Shown piece by piece: positions 19,390-31,361 of a stretch of DNA of 64,000 bases; within the stretch, counting starts at the first letter, position 1, and the number at the start of each line of letters is the position of its first letter. Under the pieces are notes generated by a model that saw nothing but the letters and a program-made list of their open reading frames with translations, did not search any database and was not told where the DNA came from. The stretch comes from Oncomelania hupensis (Eukaryota > Mollusca > Gastropoda > Littorinimorpha > Pomatiopsidae): assembly GCA_036898135.1 (NCBI GenBank), contig CM072516.1, positions 66,419,672 to 66,483,671 of the forward strand, given 5' to 3'. A program made the position numbers and the translations under genes.

Positions 19390-20758
19390 GCAAGCAGCTG
19401 TTTGATGTCTGTAACCATCTCAAAAGTTGCAAAGCAACTGTTCTTCCCTCAGTGTATCCGTTGTCTCAGCAAGCTGATGTTTTTTGCAACTTCTTCACAA
19501 GCAAAGTAGCTGATATTCGTGCTGATCTTGACCGTCATGTCATCCATCCCCATGATTTGTCTCCTCCGTCTGGTGTTAGTTCACGCTTTGATGTTTTTAA
19601 CCCTGTATCAGAACAAGAGGTCAAAAGTGTTATTCTTAAATCTAAACCAACGTCATGTTCTATGGATCCCATTCCCACTCCACTGTTGGTTGAGTCGTTA
19701 GATCAGTTGCTCCCAACCATAGGCCTAACCCACGTAGTCAATGAGAGCTTGTCTTCTGGCGCATTTCCTTTTTCATGTAAGTCAGCTGTCATCAAACCCT
19801 TGCTTAAGAAGCCTTGTCTAAATAAGAAGGACCTGAAAAACTACAGACCTGTATCTAATCTGTCATTTTTATCTAAAATCATTCAAAAGCTAGTCTTAAA
19901 ACAATTTTTTGCTTACCTGAATGATAACTCCCTTCTTAGTCCAAACCAGTCAGCTTATAGACCTTTTCACAGCACAGAGACAGCTCTCCTGAAAGTCACC
20001 AATGACCTCTTGCTCGCTCTGGACAGAGGTAAAGTCTCCATCCTAACCCTCTTAGAACCCTATTGAAGACCCTGCGGGATTACTTTGGAATTTCTGGATC
20101 AGTTTTGGCTTGGTTTCGATCTTACCTTTCCGATAGAACTCAGGCGGTCGCTGTGGATGGCTGTTTCTTCAGCAGAGTTGACTTGGTGTGCGGAGTTCCA
20201 CATGGGTCCGTTTTAGACCCTGTTTTGTTCATAATGTACATCAAGCCACTGCTCCTCTTGCCCGAAAAGCATGCTGTTGAGAGCCAGTCGTTTGCAGATG
20301 ACACGCAGATGTACTAACCCACCCATCCTTCTCTTGTTAACTTCCCTGTCCAGACCGTGCGGGATTGCATTGATGAGGTCAAGTCATGGATGGCCCTCAG
20401 TAGGCTGAGGTTGAATGACGACATGACAGAAGCACTCCTTATCCACAATCACAAATCATCCTTTGCCTCGTCTCTCCCCACTTCTCTTCAAGTAGGCTGC
20501 TCTGACATACAGTTCTCTCCCTCTGCTAGGAATCTTGGCTACATTTTCTCCGTTGATATGTCTCTCAACAATCACATCTCTCACATCTGTCGCTCTGCTT
20601 ATACCGCCATCCGTCAGATCCGCTCCATCCGCCATTACCTCACTATTAGTGCTACAAAAACATTAGTCTGTGCCATCGTTTTCTCTCGTCTAGACTATTG
20701 CAATTCTCTTTTGTCAGGTTCACCTAAACACTTCATCGATAAACTGCAAAGGGTTCCG
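19390..20758 (+). pseudogene. CR1/L2-group LINE reverse transcriptase fragment
   Basis: Three adjoining frames give a non-LTR RT: 'KDLKNYRPVSNLSFLSKIIQKLV', 'LLSPNQSAYRPFHSTETALLK', motif B-like 'GVPHGSVLDPVLF', motif C 'SFADDTQMY', 'LSRLRLNDDMTEALLI' and 'ARNLGYIFSVDMSLNNHISH', then 'IVFSRLDYCNSLLSGSPK'. The catalytic motif A block is missing: a deletion near 20055 joins 'ILTLL' to 'KTLRDYFGISG'. The order and wording fit the CR1/L2/Crack group rather than RTE. The endonuclease is absent (5' truncation) and the 3' end is replaced by antisense RTE sequence at 20759. Confidence 0.82.
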
Positions 20759-21230
20759 TGGGCCAGTTCTTCTAATTTTCCTTCCGCAGTTAGGGTCCTG
20801 ACATTCCAGGTTCCTATGACGATGTTGTTTCTCGTGCGGATCTTGCTAGTTTGTCCATCAGTAGCATACTTATCACCTCCGTCCTGGTGGCCAACGGAAG
20901 GCGCGGTCCTTGTGCCGAGCGACGACCGATCCGGTATGGAATTAGTGGATAGCTTCATCATGTAGTGTATCTTGGGCAAAAAAGACCTGGCGGTGCCCAA
21001 TCCTCTCCAGGCTGTTGGCCACAGCCGAAATCCACGAATACAGTGTGGCTCGCCTTGGCCCTGAGCACGTGGTCGTTGAACATGTAGTAACGTGAGGTTC
21101 CTCCGCCCTGGCCGGTGACTTCTGTGTAGAAGACTTTCGCCCAGTGATGCCGTGCTAACATCACCCCTGTTAGTCGCCTCTTACGACACGCCGGGAAACG
21201 TCGAGTCTATTCTATTTAATGCCCGAACGC
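20759..21230 (-). mobile_element. RTE LINE 5'-end fragment, antisense
   Basis: The complement matches 12903-13375 of the young RTE, from its 5' end ('gttcgggca') to the start of the endonuclease ('GTWNVRTLTAEGKLEELAH'). It retains about 20 bp ('agaggcgactaacaggggtg') that the young copy lacks. A copy with only the 5' end is unusual, since RTE copies normally lose the 5' side. Confidence 0.85.
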
Positions 21231-21319
21231 ACAGAGCATACTATCTTATCTAATATATATCCTATGTTAAGAGCGGTGAGCCCAGCCCTGAGCGGGGGTA
21301 CCCCGCTATACAAGCCTAC

Positions 21320-21409
<90 letters not shown>

Positions 21410-21424
21410 TAATTAATTAATTAA
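21320..21424. repeat. (ATT)n-(AATT)n microsatellite
   Basis: An ATT run turns into TTAA units. A short GC-rich stretch before it (gagcgggggtaccccgctatacaa) looks like another SINE tail. Confidence 0.9.
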
Positions 21425-21525
21425 ACAATAAAAATAAGAGAGAGAGAGAGAGAGAGAGTTTATATAAAATACAGATTTAAAAAAAAAAAGGTCCAGAAGG
21501 AGTTGACCGAGTAAAGAGTAGCGGC

Positions 21526-21775
21526 GGCCTACCCTCTACATATTGATGAGCCCCCCTCATGTAGCCTTCAGTAGGCTGTCTGACAGGGCGGCCTACCCTC
21601 TACATATTGATGAGCCCCCCTCATGTAGCCTTCAGTAGGCTGTCTGACAGGGCGGCCTACCCTCTACATATTGATGAGCCCCCCTCATGTAGCCTTCAGT
21701 AGGCTGTCTGACAGGGCGATGCGCCCCCCTCATGTAGCCTTCAGTAGGCTGTCTGACAGGGCGATGCGGTGGTTG
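21526..21775. repeat. 64 bp minisatellite with hairpin-forming unit
   Basis: There are three complete copies plus a partial fourth. Each unit contains nested complementary blocks: GCCTAC with GTAGGC, CTACAT with ATGTAG, and ATGAG with CTCAT around a C run. The unit can therefore fold into one long imperfect stem. Confidence 0.9.
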
Positions 21776-22937
21776 CGATGTCAGCAGCAAATCAATTTCC
21801 GTCTGCGATCGACGCCATCATAGTCGGACCACCCGCGCATCCCTCGGCCACGGCGGAGTACACGTACACGCTACAAACGTAAATATATAGTTTAAAGGTT
21901 TATTTTGGTCCTGAGGGGATTTTTACTTTTTAAACCTATAACGTTTTAAACTCCTTCCCATTTTTCATACAAGCTTTATGAAATGACTACCTGCTGGTTT
22001 TGACACCTTTTTTGCTATAGCGTCCTTGTTTGTGTTGTACACAATTGTGAGCCAGACCAAATGGTCTGGTAAATATGTATGATGAGGGCTTTTTAGCCCA
22101 ATTTTATTGTCCTTAACGCTCATGCAATAGGACGTTAAGCATCGTTTATCGATCGATTGGCCACGGCAAACATGCTTCCTCTTCCTTTAGATCGCCTAGC
22201 TATTCCAATGTCTGACCCGATAATTTCCCAGTTCTTAACTTTAGATAACCCAATAGGTTTGATACAGCCTTCCCTGATTATATATCTTTTTTCCCACTGA
22301 AAGTCGCAGCTGGGCTGCGCGCTCCTTAGCATTTTTGTTATTCCTAAGTGAATTCTTATTACAACTTAACTTGCCCTCTCCTTGTCCCCTATACGCTTTT
22401 GTGTCCGGGGACGTTAATCCAAAAAAAAAAATATATATATATATTAGTAGCGTAGTAAGATCATTATCATTATCACTTTCCACTGTACGGATGGTAGGCA
22501 GTAGTTATAATAGTCATTGCACAAATCTTCAGTGTTCTATAGACAGACTTCCATCTTTGGCCCAAAGAGAGTCGATAGTCGTAGCCAAGGTCTTTGGAAG
22601 GTAGCATTAGGCCTATTGTCACATAGTACACTATACCGTCAGTTAATGTAAGTAGGCTAGCAGGGACCCGACTTACCCTGTTCACGAGTCGCTCCTTCGC
22701 TGCAAAATAATTCTTATTCTCATTACTACAATTGCAAAGTTAAATTAGTATCATTGTCTTGACTTAATGACCAAGGTTTTAATAATCAAAATATTAACAA
22801 TTTTCAAACCTCTCGTTTTGGTATTTCCATTTCAGTGAATTTAAAATTTTTAAAAAGTTAAGTTGTGTTGTATTGTGTTGTATTGTATGGTCTTGTACTG
22901 TATTGAATTGTTTGACATTCACAAAGTTGAAAGAGGA
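21776..22937. other. Non-coding sequence
   Basis: No gene recognised. It contains a short repeat-family block at 22384-22420 annotated separately and small runs of A and TA. Confidence 0.4.
22384..22435 (+). mobile_element. Hairpin 3'-end block shared with the insert at 3313-3396
   Basis: GTCCCCTATACGCTTTTGTG...GGGGAC plus 'gttaatcc' is followed by an A run and (AT)n. The same block, complement strand, is at 3347-3390 with a CTAA tail. Confidence 0.6.
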
Positions 22938-23180
22938 CGAACTTAGGTACGACACTTTTCAGGACACCGAGGGTTTTCTCCGGGTACTCCGGTTTCTTCC
23001 CTCTCTTCAATATTGGTAATAATTATACAATTAAAAAAACCCAACACAAAACACTAACAACCAACAACAACACACACAAAACACAACTGATTTCTACTCC
23101 GACTTCTGTCATACCAATCTCTTCAGATCGCCGCGTTTTGAGTTCGATTGAACAAAGAGCGCGTGACGTGTCAGCATCAT

Positions 23181-23263
<83 letters not shown>

Positions 23264-23285
23264 GTTATCATCATCATCATCATCA

Positions 23286-23363
<78 letters not shown>

Positions 23364-23365
23364 TA
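22938..23365 (+). mobile_element. Degenerate SINE1 copy with compound trinucleotide tail
   Basis: 'cttaggtacgac', 'caccgagggttttctccggg' and 'atcgccgcgttttgag' match SINE1 in order. The tail at 23179-23361 is compound: (ATT)n, (GAT)n, GGTT, (ATC)n, (ATT)n. The head and much of the body are missing or diverged. Confidence 0.65.
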
Positions 23366-23456
23366 ATGAGTCTAGATCGTATTAGATATAGATATATATA
23401 TAAATAAAATGTCTCTCTTTGAATCCTGACTTCAGCAAACTATTGTGTGATTGCTG

Positions 23457-23547
23457 GATATTACGGGCCAGCGCTTTGAGAAGCTCTCTGAGCTTGTAAG
23501 TGCGCTATATAAGAGAAATTTATTTTTTCTTTCTTTCTTTCTTTCTT

Positions 23548-23605
<58 letters not shown>

Positions 23606-23676
23606 CCTCTCTCTCTCTCTCCCTCTCTCTTTCCCTGTCTTTGTGTACATGTCTTTGTCTCTTTCTTTCTCTTTTT

Positions 23677-23756
<80 letters not shown>
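23457..23756 (+). repeat. LINE-tail fragment followed by (CTTT)n-(CT)n tracts
   Basis: 'ggatattacgggccagcgc...gctatataagagaaattt' repeats the fragment at 18731. It leads into CTTT units and two long CT runs. Frames through the CT tracts are artefacts. Confidence 0.8.
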
Positions 23757-23757
<1 letters not shown>

Positions 23758-24401
23758 GTATCTATTTCTATTTCTCTCTCTCTTTTTTTCTCCACATATG
23801 TGTGTGTGTGTGTGGTTGTGAGTGTGGGGTTTATAATAGAGTTGAGTTCATGTTCATGTGTTATATATACCTGGTGTTTTTTACAATTATTATATTAGTT
23901 ATTAGGGAAACGCTTTGTACATTTATCACACTGACATTGGAATGCTCTGAAGAAGAATATTAATAACGGAAAATTTGGCAAATCAAATTGAGTGGATAAC
24001 ATTTTGTCATCTCAAAGTGTATATATAAAACTTTTTTTTTTAAATTTATTTTTTTTTTTTATAGCATTGTATACATTTTTAATACAGCAAGAAGCCACTG
24101 GCTAGCTGTCTGCTGGTCTCCACACTCCTCCTCTCCATCCACCCACCTTCATGTCTCCATTATTGTTGTATAAATAACGCTGACTAATTTCTAAACGTGT
24201 ACATCTCTCTTCTGCCTTAACCATCCCTCTTCCCTTCTCTACACACCAACCACAACAAATCCTAATATTATTTTAGGTATTTTTTTTTAAAAATCTATAT
24301 AATATTACTACAATTGTTTGGATATCCTATGATTTGTACTTGTGTAATATAATATACTAGCGGCCTCAAGTGTGTGTGTATGTGTGGTTGTGGGTGTGCG
24401 G

Positions 24402-24436
<35 letters not shown>

Positions 24437-24724
24437 CGAATACTTCTCTTTATAAAAATGACTGTTTTTATAAAGATTGTATGTTTGTCATTATTTCTTA
24501 CGATGGAATCATGTTTTATCTCATAATTTTGTATCATAATTATTGTTTAATATTTATTTTTGCGAAGGTGTGTGTGTGTGTGCGTGTGCGTGTGTGTGTG
24601 TGTGTGTGAATATTTCTCTTTAAAAATGCCTTTCTTATATAGGCTTACTTAGTCATGACTATCTGAAAATATTGGCAAATATCGGGAAATAAAAAAGTAT
24701 GAGCATATAACGCAAGCGAAACGT
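23757..24724. other. Non-coding sequence with (GT)n tracts
   Basis: GT runs at about 23801-23815, 24371-24435 and 24568-24608; otherwise AT-rich with no recognisable gene. Confidence 0.45.
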
Positions 24725-25145
24725 GAACCCTCACAGCAGATCTACAACAAAGAATACAAAGCCTGGAGATGAGATGCTACAAAAGACTTCTGGGCATTTT
24801 CTATACTCAGCACATCACCAACGACAAAGTCCGACAGATCATGACACAAGCTATTGGACAACACGATGACATGCTCACAGTGGTGAAGAAACGGAAATTC
24901 CGATGGTATGGCCACGTCACCAGGACATCATTCCTTGCAAAGACCATCCTGCAAGGCACGGTGCAAGGAGGCAGGAGAAGAAGGGGACAGAAAAAGTGGT
25001 GGGAGGACAACATTCGAAAATGTCAGGCTTGACACTGAACGAAGCGATGGGGGTTGTTGAGGACAGAGAAAGATGGAGTACGCTGGTTAAACGATCATCT
25101 GTGGTGCCCCAACGACTTTCGAGTTACGGGATAGGATAGGATAGG
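24725..25145 (+). pseudogene. RTE LINE, 5'-truncated 3' end
   Basis: Encodes the C-terminal RTE region: 'MRCYKRLLGIFYTQHITNDK', 'RKFRWYGHVTRTSFLAKTIL' and 'SSVVPQRLSSYGIG', then (GGATA)n. It has a frameshift near 25024. Severe 5' truncation is normal for LINE copies. Confidence 0.88.
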
Positions 25146-25334
25146 CTGAATATATAAGCAAATGGTCATCATCTAGCGCGAATTAGACATTTCATACATT
25201 TTTGTTCAACTTTGATCCCGACCTCAGTCAGACACACTTTAAATTATAGTTGTAGAATGTGTGATAATGTGATATCAATATTTCAGCAGGTCACAGAAAG
25301 GACAGTTTATTTTTCCCAGTTCGACCTTGTGTGG

Positions 25335-25735
25335 CAAGATGCATGCGCGTGTGTGTGTTTTGTTGAGTTTGTGTGTGTGTGAGTGTGTGCGTGTGCGTGT
25401 GTGAATTATATTGTGCGTGCGTCTGTGTGTGTTGTGATTGTGTGTATGTGACTGTGTATGTGTATGAAATAAAACTGAATTTTTTTAATATTAGGGATAC
25501 AGATTTTAAACTAATTAATAAGAGACTAATTAAGAGAGAGAGAGAGAGAGTGTGTGTTTGTGTGTGTGCGTGCGTATTATATTTTTGGTATCAATGTATA
25601 TGATTATGATGGGAAAGGGTTCGCGAAAGCGTGTGTGTGAAACAATAAGTGTGTGTGAGTGTGTGTGCGGGTATGTGCGTGTGTGTGTGTGGCGTGTGTG
25701 TGCGTGTGTTTGAGAAGGAGAGAAACGGAGAGAGA
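25335..25735. repeat. GT/GA-rich simple sequence
   Basis: Interrupted GTGTGC, GTGTGA and GAGA runs. No coding content is evident. Confidence 0.7.
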
Positions 25736-25865
25736 AAGAGAGAAAATTTGCGCAGTGGTGAGAGCGTCCGTTGCGCGTGTGTATATATGCGCGCGCCAGC
25801 AATTATGCCTGTATCTGTGTTTGTGTACAATTAGGGATATTTTATGTAAAATGATGTGTATTTAT

Positions 25866-27073
25866 GCGTGCAACAGTGTGGGTAAGAGGAGTAGGCATGT
25901 AACAGTGTGGGTAAGAGGAGTAGGCATGTAAGAGTGTGGGTAAGAGAGGTAGGCATGTAACAGTTTGGGTAAGAGGAGTAGGCATGTAACAGTTTGGGCA
26001 AGAGGAGTAGGCATGTAACAGTGTGGGTAAGAGGGGTATGCATGTAACAGTGTGGGTAAGAGGAGTAGGCATGTAACAGTGTGGGTAAGAGGGGTAGGCA
26101 TGTAACAGTGTGGGTAAGAGGGGTGGGCATGTAACAGTGTGGGTAAGAGGAGTAGGGATGTAACAGTGTGGTTAAGAGGGGTAGGCATGTAACAGTGTGG
26201 GTAAGAGAAGTATGCATGTAACAGTGTGGGTAAGAGGAGTAGGCATGTAACAGTGTGGGTAAGAGGAGTAGGCATGTACCAGTGTGGGTAAGAGGGGTAG
26301 GCATGTAACAGTGTGGGTAAGAGAGGGGTAGGCATGTAACAGTGTGGGTAAGAGAAGTATGCATGTAAAAGTGTGGGTAAGAGGAGTAGGAATCTAGCAG
26401 TGTGGGTAAAAGAGGTATGCATGTAACAGTGTGGGTAAAAGGGGTATGCATGTAAGTGTGGGTAAGAGGAGGTATGCATGTAACAGTGTGGGTAAGAGAG
26501 GTATGCATGTAACAGTGTGGGTAAGAGGAGTAGGCATGTAACAGTGTGGTAAGAGGAGTAGGCATGTAACAGTGTGGGTAAGATGGGTATGCATGTAACA
26601 GTGTGGGTAAGAGGAGTAGGCATGTAACAGTGTGGGTAAGAGGGGTAGGCATGTAACAGTGTGGGTAAGAGGAGTAGGGATGTAACAGTGTGGTTAAGAG
26701 GGGTAGACATGTAACAGTGTGGGTAAGAGGGGTAGGTATGTAACAGTGTGGGTAAGAGGAGTAGGCATGTAACAGTGTGGGTAAGAGAAGTAGGCATGTA
26801 ACAGTGTGGGTAAGAGGAGTAGGCATGTAACAATGTGGGTAAGAGGGGTAGGCATGTAACAGTGTGGGTAACTTGAGTAGGCATGTAACAGTGTGGGTAA
26901 GAGGAGTAGGCATGTAACAGTGTGGGTAAGAGAGGTATGCATGTAACAGTGTGGGCAAGAGGAGTAGGCATGTAACATTAAGGGTAAGAGGAGTAGGCAT
27001 GTAACAGCGTGGGTAAAAGGGGTATGCATGTAACAGTGTGGGTAAAAGAGGTATGCATGTAACAGTGTGGGTA
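25866..27073. repeat. 29 bp minisatellite, array A (about 41 units)
   Basis: The consensus unit is GGCATGTAACAGTGTGGGTAAGAGGAGTA with single-base variants (gagg/gggg, ggc/tgc). Because 29 is not a multiple of three and the minus-strand unit has no stop in any frame, one frame stays open through most of the array; it is not a credible gene. Several variants recur in the same order at 27628-27775. Confidence 0.97.
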
Positions 27074-27262
27074 CCCACACTGTTACATGCATACCCCTTT
27101 TACCCACGCTGTTACATGTCTACTCGTCTTACCCACAATGTTACATGCCTACTCCTCTTGCCCACACTGTTACATGCCTACCTCTCTTACCCACACTGTT
27201 ACATGCATACTCCTCTTACCCACACTGTTACATGCCTACTCCTCTTACCCACACTGTTACAT
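27074..27262. repeat. Inverted block of the 29 bp minisatellite
   Basis: The orientation flips at 27073/27074 around a palindrome (gtgggtacccac). The variant order mirrors the end of array A, including rare variants such as 'gtgggc', 'aacatt' and 'cagcgtggg', but with one unit skipped at the centre. This is an inverted duplication, not independent repeats. Confidence 0.92.
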
Positions 27263-27627
<365 letters not shown>

Positions 27628-28349
27628 TGCATGTAAGTGTGGGTAAGAGGAGTAGGCATGTAACAGTGTGGGTAAGAGAGGTATGCATGTAACAGTGTGG
27701 GTAAGAGGAGTAGGCATGTAACAGTGTGGGTAAGAGGAGTAGGCATGTAACAGTGTGGGTAAGATGGGTATGCATGTAACAGTGTGGGTAAGAGGGGTAG
27801 GCATGTAACAGTGTGGGTAAGAGGAGTAGGTATGTAACAGTGTGGGTTAGAGGAGTAGACATATAACAGTGTTGGTAAGAGGGGTATGCATGCAACAGTG
27901 TGGGTAAGAGGAGTAGGCATGTAACAGTGTGGGTAAGAGGAGTAGACATATAACAGTGTTGGTAAGAGGAGTAGGCATGTAACAGTGTGGGTAAGAGGAG
28001 TAGGCATGTAACAGTGTGGGTAAGAGGGGTAGGCATGTAACAGTGTGGGTAAGAGGGGTAGGCATGTAACAGTGTGGGTAAGAGGGGTAGGCATGTAACA
28101 GTGTGGGTAAGAGAGGTATGCATGTAACAGTGTGGGTAAGAGGGGTATGCATGTAACAGTGTGGGTAATAGGGGTATGCATGTAACAGTGTTGGTAAGAG
28201 GGGTAGGCATGTAACAGTGTGGGTAAGAGAGGTATGCATGTAACAGTGTGGGTAAGAGGGGTAGGCATGTAACAGTGTGGGTAAGAGGGGTATGCATGTA
28301 ACAGTGTGGGTAAGAGAGGTATGCATGTAACAGTGTGGGTAAGAGGGGT
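27628..28349. repeat. 29 bp minisatellite, array B (about 25 units)
   Basis: Same unit and orientation as array A. Its first 150 bp repeat the variant order of 26447-26594, including the shortened 'catgtaagtgtggg' unit and the 'gatgggtatg' unit, which shows a higher-order duplication within the satellite. Confidence 0.95.
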
Positions 28350-28496
28350 TGCATGCGTGTGTTTGCCAGTCGGCCCTCTTTCTCTCACTGCTGTCTGTAA
28401 CTGCAAAAGTATGCGCGTCTTGACCAGTCAGTTCTTATTTTAAATGTACGCGTTTTCAGTTTTATATATTTGCGTGCTTCTTCGTGACGATGTGTG

Positions 28497-28588
28497 CTTG
28501 CGAGTGTGTATGCGTGTGGAGTGTGTATGCGTGTGGAGTGTGTATGCGTGTGGAGTGTGTATGCGTGTGGAGTGTGTATGCGTGTGGA
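28497..28588. repeat. 17 bp minisatellite (about 5 units)
   Basis: Unit GTGTGTATGCGTGTGGA, nearly perfect. Confidence 0.92.
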
Positions 28589-28643
28589 GCGCGAGGGGAA
28601 TAGAGTTGCAGACAGGAAAAGAGGATCACTTTAACAAGGACCT

Positions 28644-28862
28644 ACTTACTTAAATCACCTACCACCAATCCCTACCTACTTAAACCACCTACCACCAATC
28701 CCTACCTACTTAAACCACCTACCACCAATCCCTACCTACTTAAATCACCTACCACCAATCCCTACCTACTTAAATCACCTACCACCAATCCCTACCTACT
28801 TAAACCACCTACCACCAATCCCTACCTACTTAAACCACCTACCACCAATCCTTATCTATTTA
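28644..28862. repeat. 30 bp minisatellite (about 7 units)
   Basis: Unit 'cctacttaaaccacctaccaccaatccc' varying mainly at one T/C position. A (TTCA)n run follows at 28919-28939. Confidence 0.95.
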
Positions 28863-29052
28863 ATGCACTCAGTTACACAATCCACCTACAAATCATCTAA
28901 TTACTCACTGACCCGGTCATTCATTCATTCATTCATTCACCCGCTCGCTAAGAAATAAACGGGAACCCCACTCTGCCCAAAACATAACGCTTCTGGAAGA
29001 AGCAGTCTGACATCAGCGCTGTTCTGAAATGACCCACATTTTCCTGATTCAG

Positions 29053-29130
<78 letters not shown>
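29053..29130. repeat. (GA)n microsatellite
   Basis: Pure AG run. Confidence 0.97.
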
Positions 29131-29131
<1 letters not shown>

Positions 29132-30037
29132 AATACTTCCATGCCTCCTCTCTCGCAGGGACTTCCAATTCCACCATTCTCACCGCTCTTTTGGACTGGC
29201 AAGCGACTTTTCCCGCTCGTTGCCTGGTTGACTCCCAACGTTTCCTCGCGCTGTGGCTCAAGACTCAAAATGGCCGCCATACTGGTAGAGCGCAAGACAC
29301 CAGTCGCAGGCTAGGAATTCAGGGAGAGGAAAGAGTAGAGAAAGAAAAAGAAGGAGGAGGAGGAGGTGAAGGAGAGGGAGAAGAGGAAGGAAAAGAAACA
29401 AAGGGATGGTAAAAGATTAAGGTTAGGGGAAACAGGACTTGAAATGCAAAATCGATTTGATTATCCTTTGAAGTTGGAGAGAAAGGCTAGAATGTGGATT
29501 CATTATTGCTTGGGCTTTGGCAGCACGTTATATATGGTTAAGGTGGCTCAAGCTTGGGAGGAATTCAGGACTAGTCTGGGAAAGGAGGAGGAGGAGGAGA
29601 AAACGAGGAGGGAAGAAGAAGAAGTTGTTGTTTCATCAATTTTTATACGTTAACTTCAGTTGTACCGATGAAGAAAATGGGAACGAATAAGAAGAAAAAA
29701 AAGAAGATGAGCTGAAAAAAAAGGAATAAAAGGAAGTGCAGAAGGAGGAGGAGGAGGAGGAGGAGGAGGAAGAAGAAGAAGAAGAAGAAGAACAACAACA
29801 GTGCAAAAGAGGAATCGACTTGAACTGATAGGGAAAAAAATCGATATTATTATTTTATACAATACAATGCAATACAATACAATTATACATCTGTATGACC
29901 TCAAAAGGAATCAAGTAGGCATGAGTTTTGAAGAACCTCAACTGGAGTGTTGTAGCCCATTCTGTCTGTGCGTTTCTACATTATTGACTCTGAATTGGTT
30001 AATTTTGTAGATGTGAGTAAAATGCAAGATCTATACT
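29131..30037. other. Purine-rich non-coding sequence
   Basis: After a mixed-composition stretch with an ATGGCCGCCAT palindrome (YY1-like core) near 29271, the sequence is dominated by GGA and GAA runs (29345-29400 and 29580-29790). No recognisable gene. Confidence 0.4.
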
Positions 30038-30935
30038 AATTGTCACAAAGCCCATATGACTCACATGCTCCTTCTGGAACTCAATATTTCAAGGGAAAAC
30101 AAAATGAAGTGGTGGCATTAAAGTGCTGCAAAGTAATACTGACCTTAAGCTTTCTATGCTCTTGATCTTGAGATGACTTTGACCTCTGGCTCCAAATAAA
30201 CTCGTGTACTATCAACTAAAGTACAGCAACCGTTGAATTAGGCCACCAAAAAAAACCCACGATGACGTTAGGATGACTTTGACCCTCACGTGATCTGTAA
30301 TGCATGTTTGATCAAATAACCCAATGTTGTTGCATACTATTGGTTAAATAAACCACCATTCCCCTAAACGATGGCCGATGTTTTCTAGTTTTTTGCAAGG
30401 CCTAAAATGACCTTGACCTTCAAAAGCAACGCAAAAAACAATATATGAAAGATCAATCTGAACTAATTTGGACTTTATGTCTCTCATAGTGTAGGGTTAA
30501 TGTCACTTCAACGTACTTAAACAAACCGACTTTGCAGCTCCAGTGACCTTGACATTGGAGTGAGGTTGACCAAATGTGCATAGTATACGTGTCTCATTGA
30601 CATCTATCATGATTCAAAAAAATCATACGTTCAATATTAATAACCTTTTTTTTTTTAAAGTGAAATTTTATGAAAAATTGTCATTTTTTGACAAGCATTT
30701 GATGACTTTGGGAAATTGACCTTGAAGTGAAGTCTATCATTCACTGCTCATTTATGAGGTCTCATGGGTATACATCATCGTACCAAGTTTGGTTGAAATA
30801 GGCTCTTAGTACTTAACCACTTTAAAGTTTTTGCACAGACAGACGGCGTACAGACAGACAGACGGACGGATTTTATTCAATATCATTTTTGGACGATTTA
30901 GGACTCATCTCGCACAGGTTTGCAAAATTCTAGAT
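30038..30935 (+). repeat. R2 interspersed repeat, copy 1
   Basis: Collinear with 42553-43440 and 54205-55150, all on the plus strand. Shared landmarks in order: 'aaagcccatatgactcac', 'ctttctatgctcttga', 'caaataacccaatgttg', 'ttgcaaggcctaaaatgacc', 'gaggttgaccaaatgtgca', 'tatgaggtctcatggg', and a GACAGACGGACGGA run near the 3' end. It contains repeated TGACCTTGA or near matches. No coding frame; class unknown. Confidence 0.8.
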
Positions 30936-31138
30936 TTTTTTTTGGGGGGGGGTGAGGGTGGGGGAGGGGAGGGAAGAGAGGGAGTACATAAAAAACTGAT
31001 CTTATTGGTAAGGGCAAAACATCATTTGCAGAAGATAAATTTAAAGTATGTTCCCAGTAAACATTTCTTTACTGTGAAAAAAAAAAGGATTACAAAGATA
31101 GATTATGGAGTAAATAAATAAATAAATTTAAAAACAAT

Positions 31139-31139
31139 A

Positions 31140-31191
<52 letters not shown>

Positions 31192-31320
31192 CGATGATAA
31201 TATTGTTGTAGTTGATGATATAATGATAATGATGATGATGATAATGATGACGACGATGATGATGATATGATGATGATGATGACGATGATGATGATGTTGT
31301 TGATGATGATGATGATTATG
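31139..31320. repeat. (GAT)n microsatellite, interrupted
   Basis: Several GAT runs with ATAATG and GACGAC interruptions. Confidence 0.95.
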
Positions 31321-31361
31321 GCAGCGCTTTTTTCCTATAAAAGCATTTTAAGGATAGACAG

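Noticed and set aside
21526..21775. Hammerhead ribozyme in the 64 bp satellite
   Set aside because: A 'TGATGAG' resembles part of the hammerhead core, but no matching GAAA segment follows in the unit, so the core cannot form.
23451..23963. Leu/Ser-rich 170-codon frame
   Set aside because: Produced by CT dinucleotide tracts.
28644..28862. CRISPR-like regular repeats
   Set aside because: The 30 bp units are contiguous with no spacers, and the window is animal DNA. It is a minisatellite.
29131..29300. CpG-type promoter with a YY1-like ATGGCCGCCAT
   Set aside because: A single palindromic motif without a downstream gene is too weak to call a promoter.
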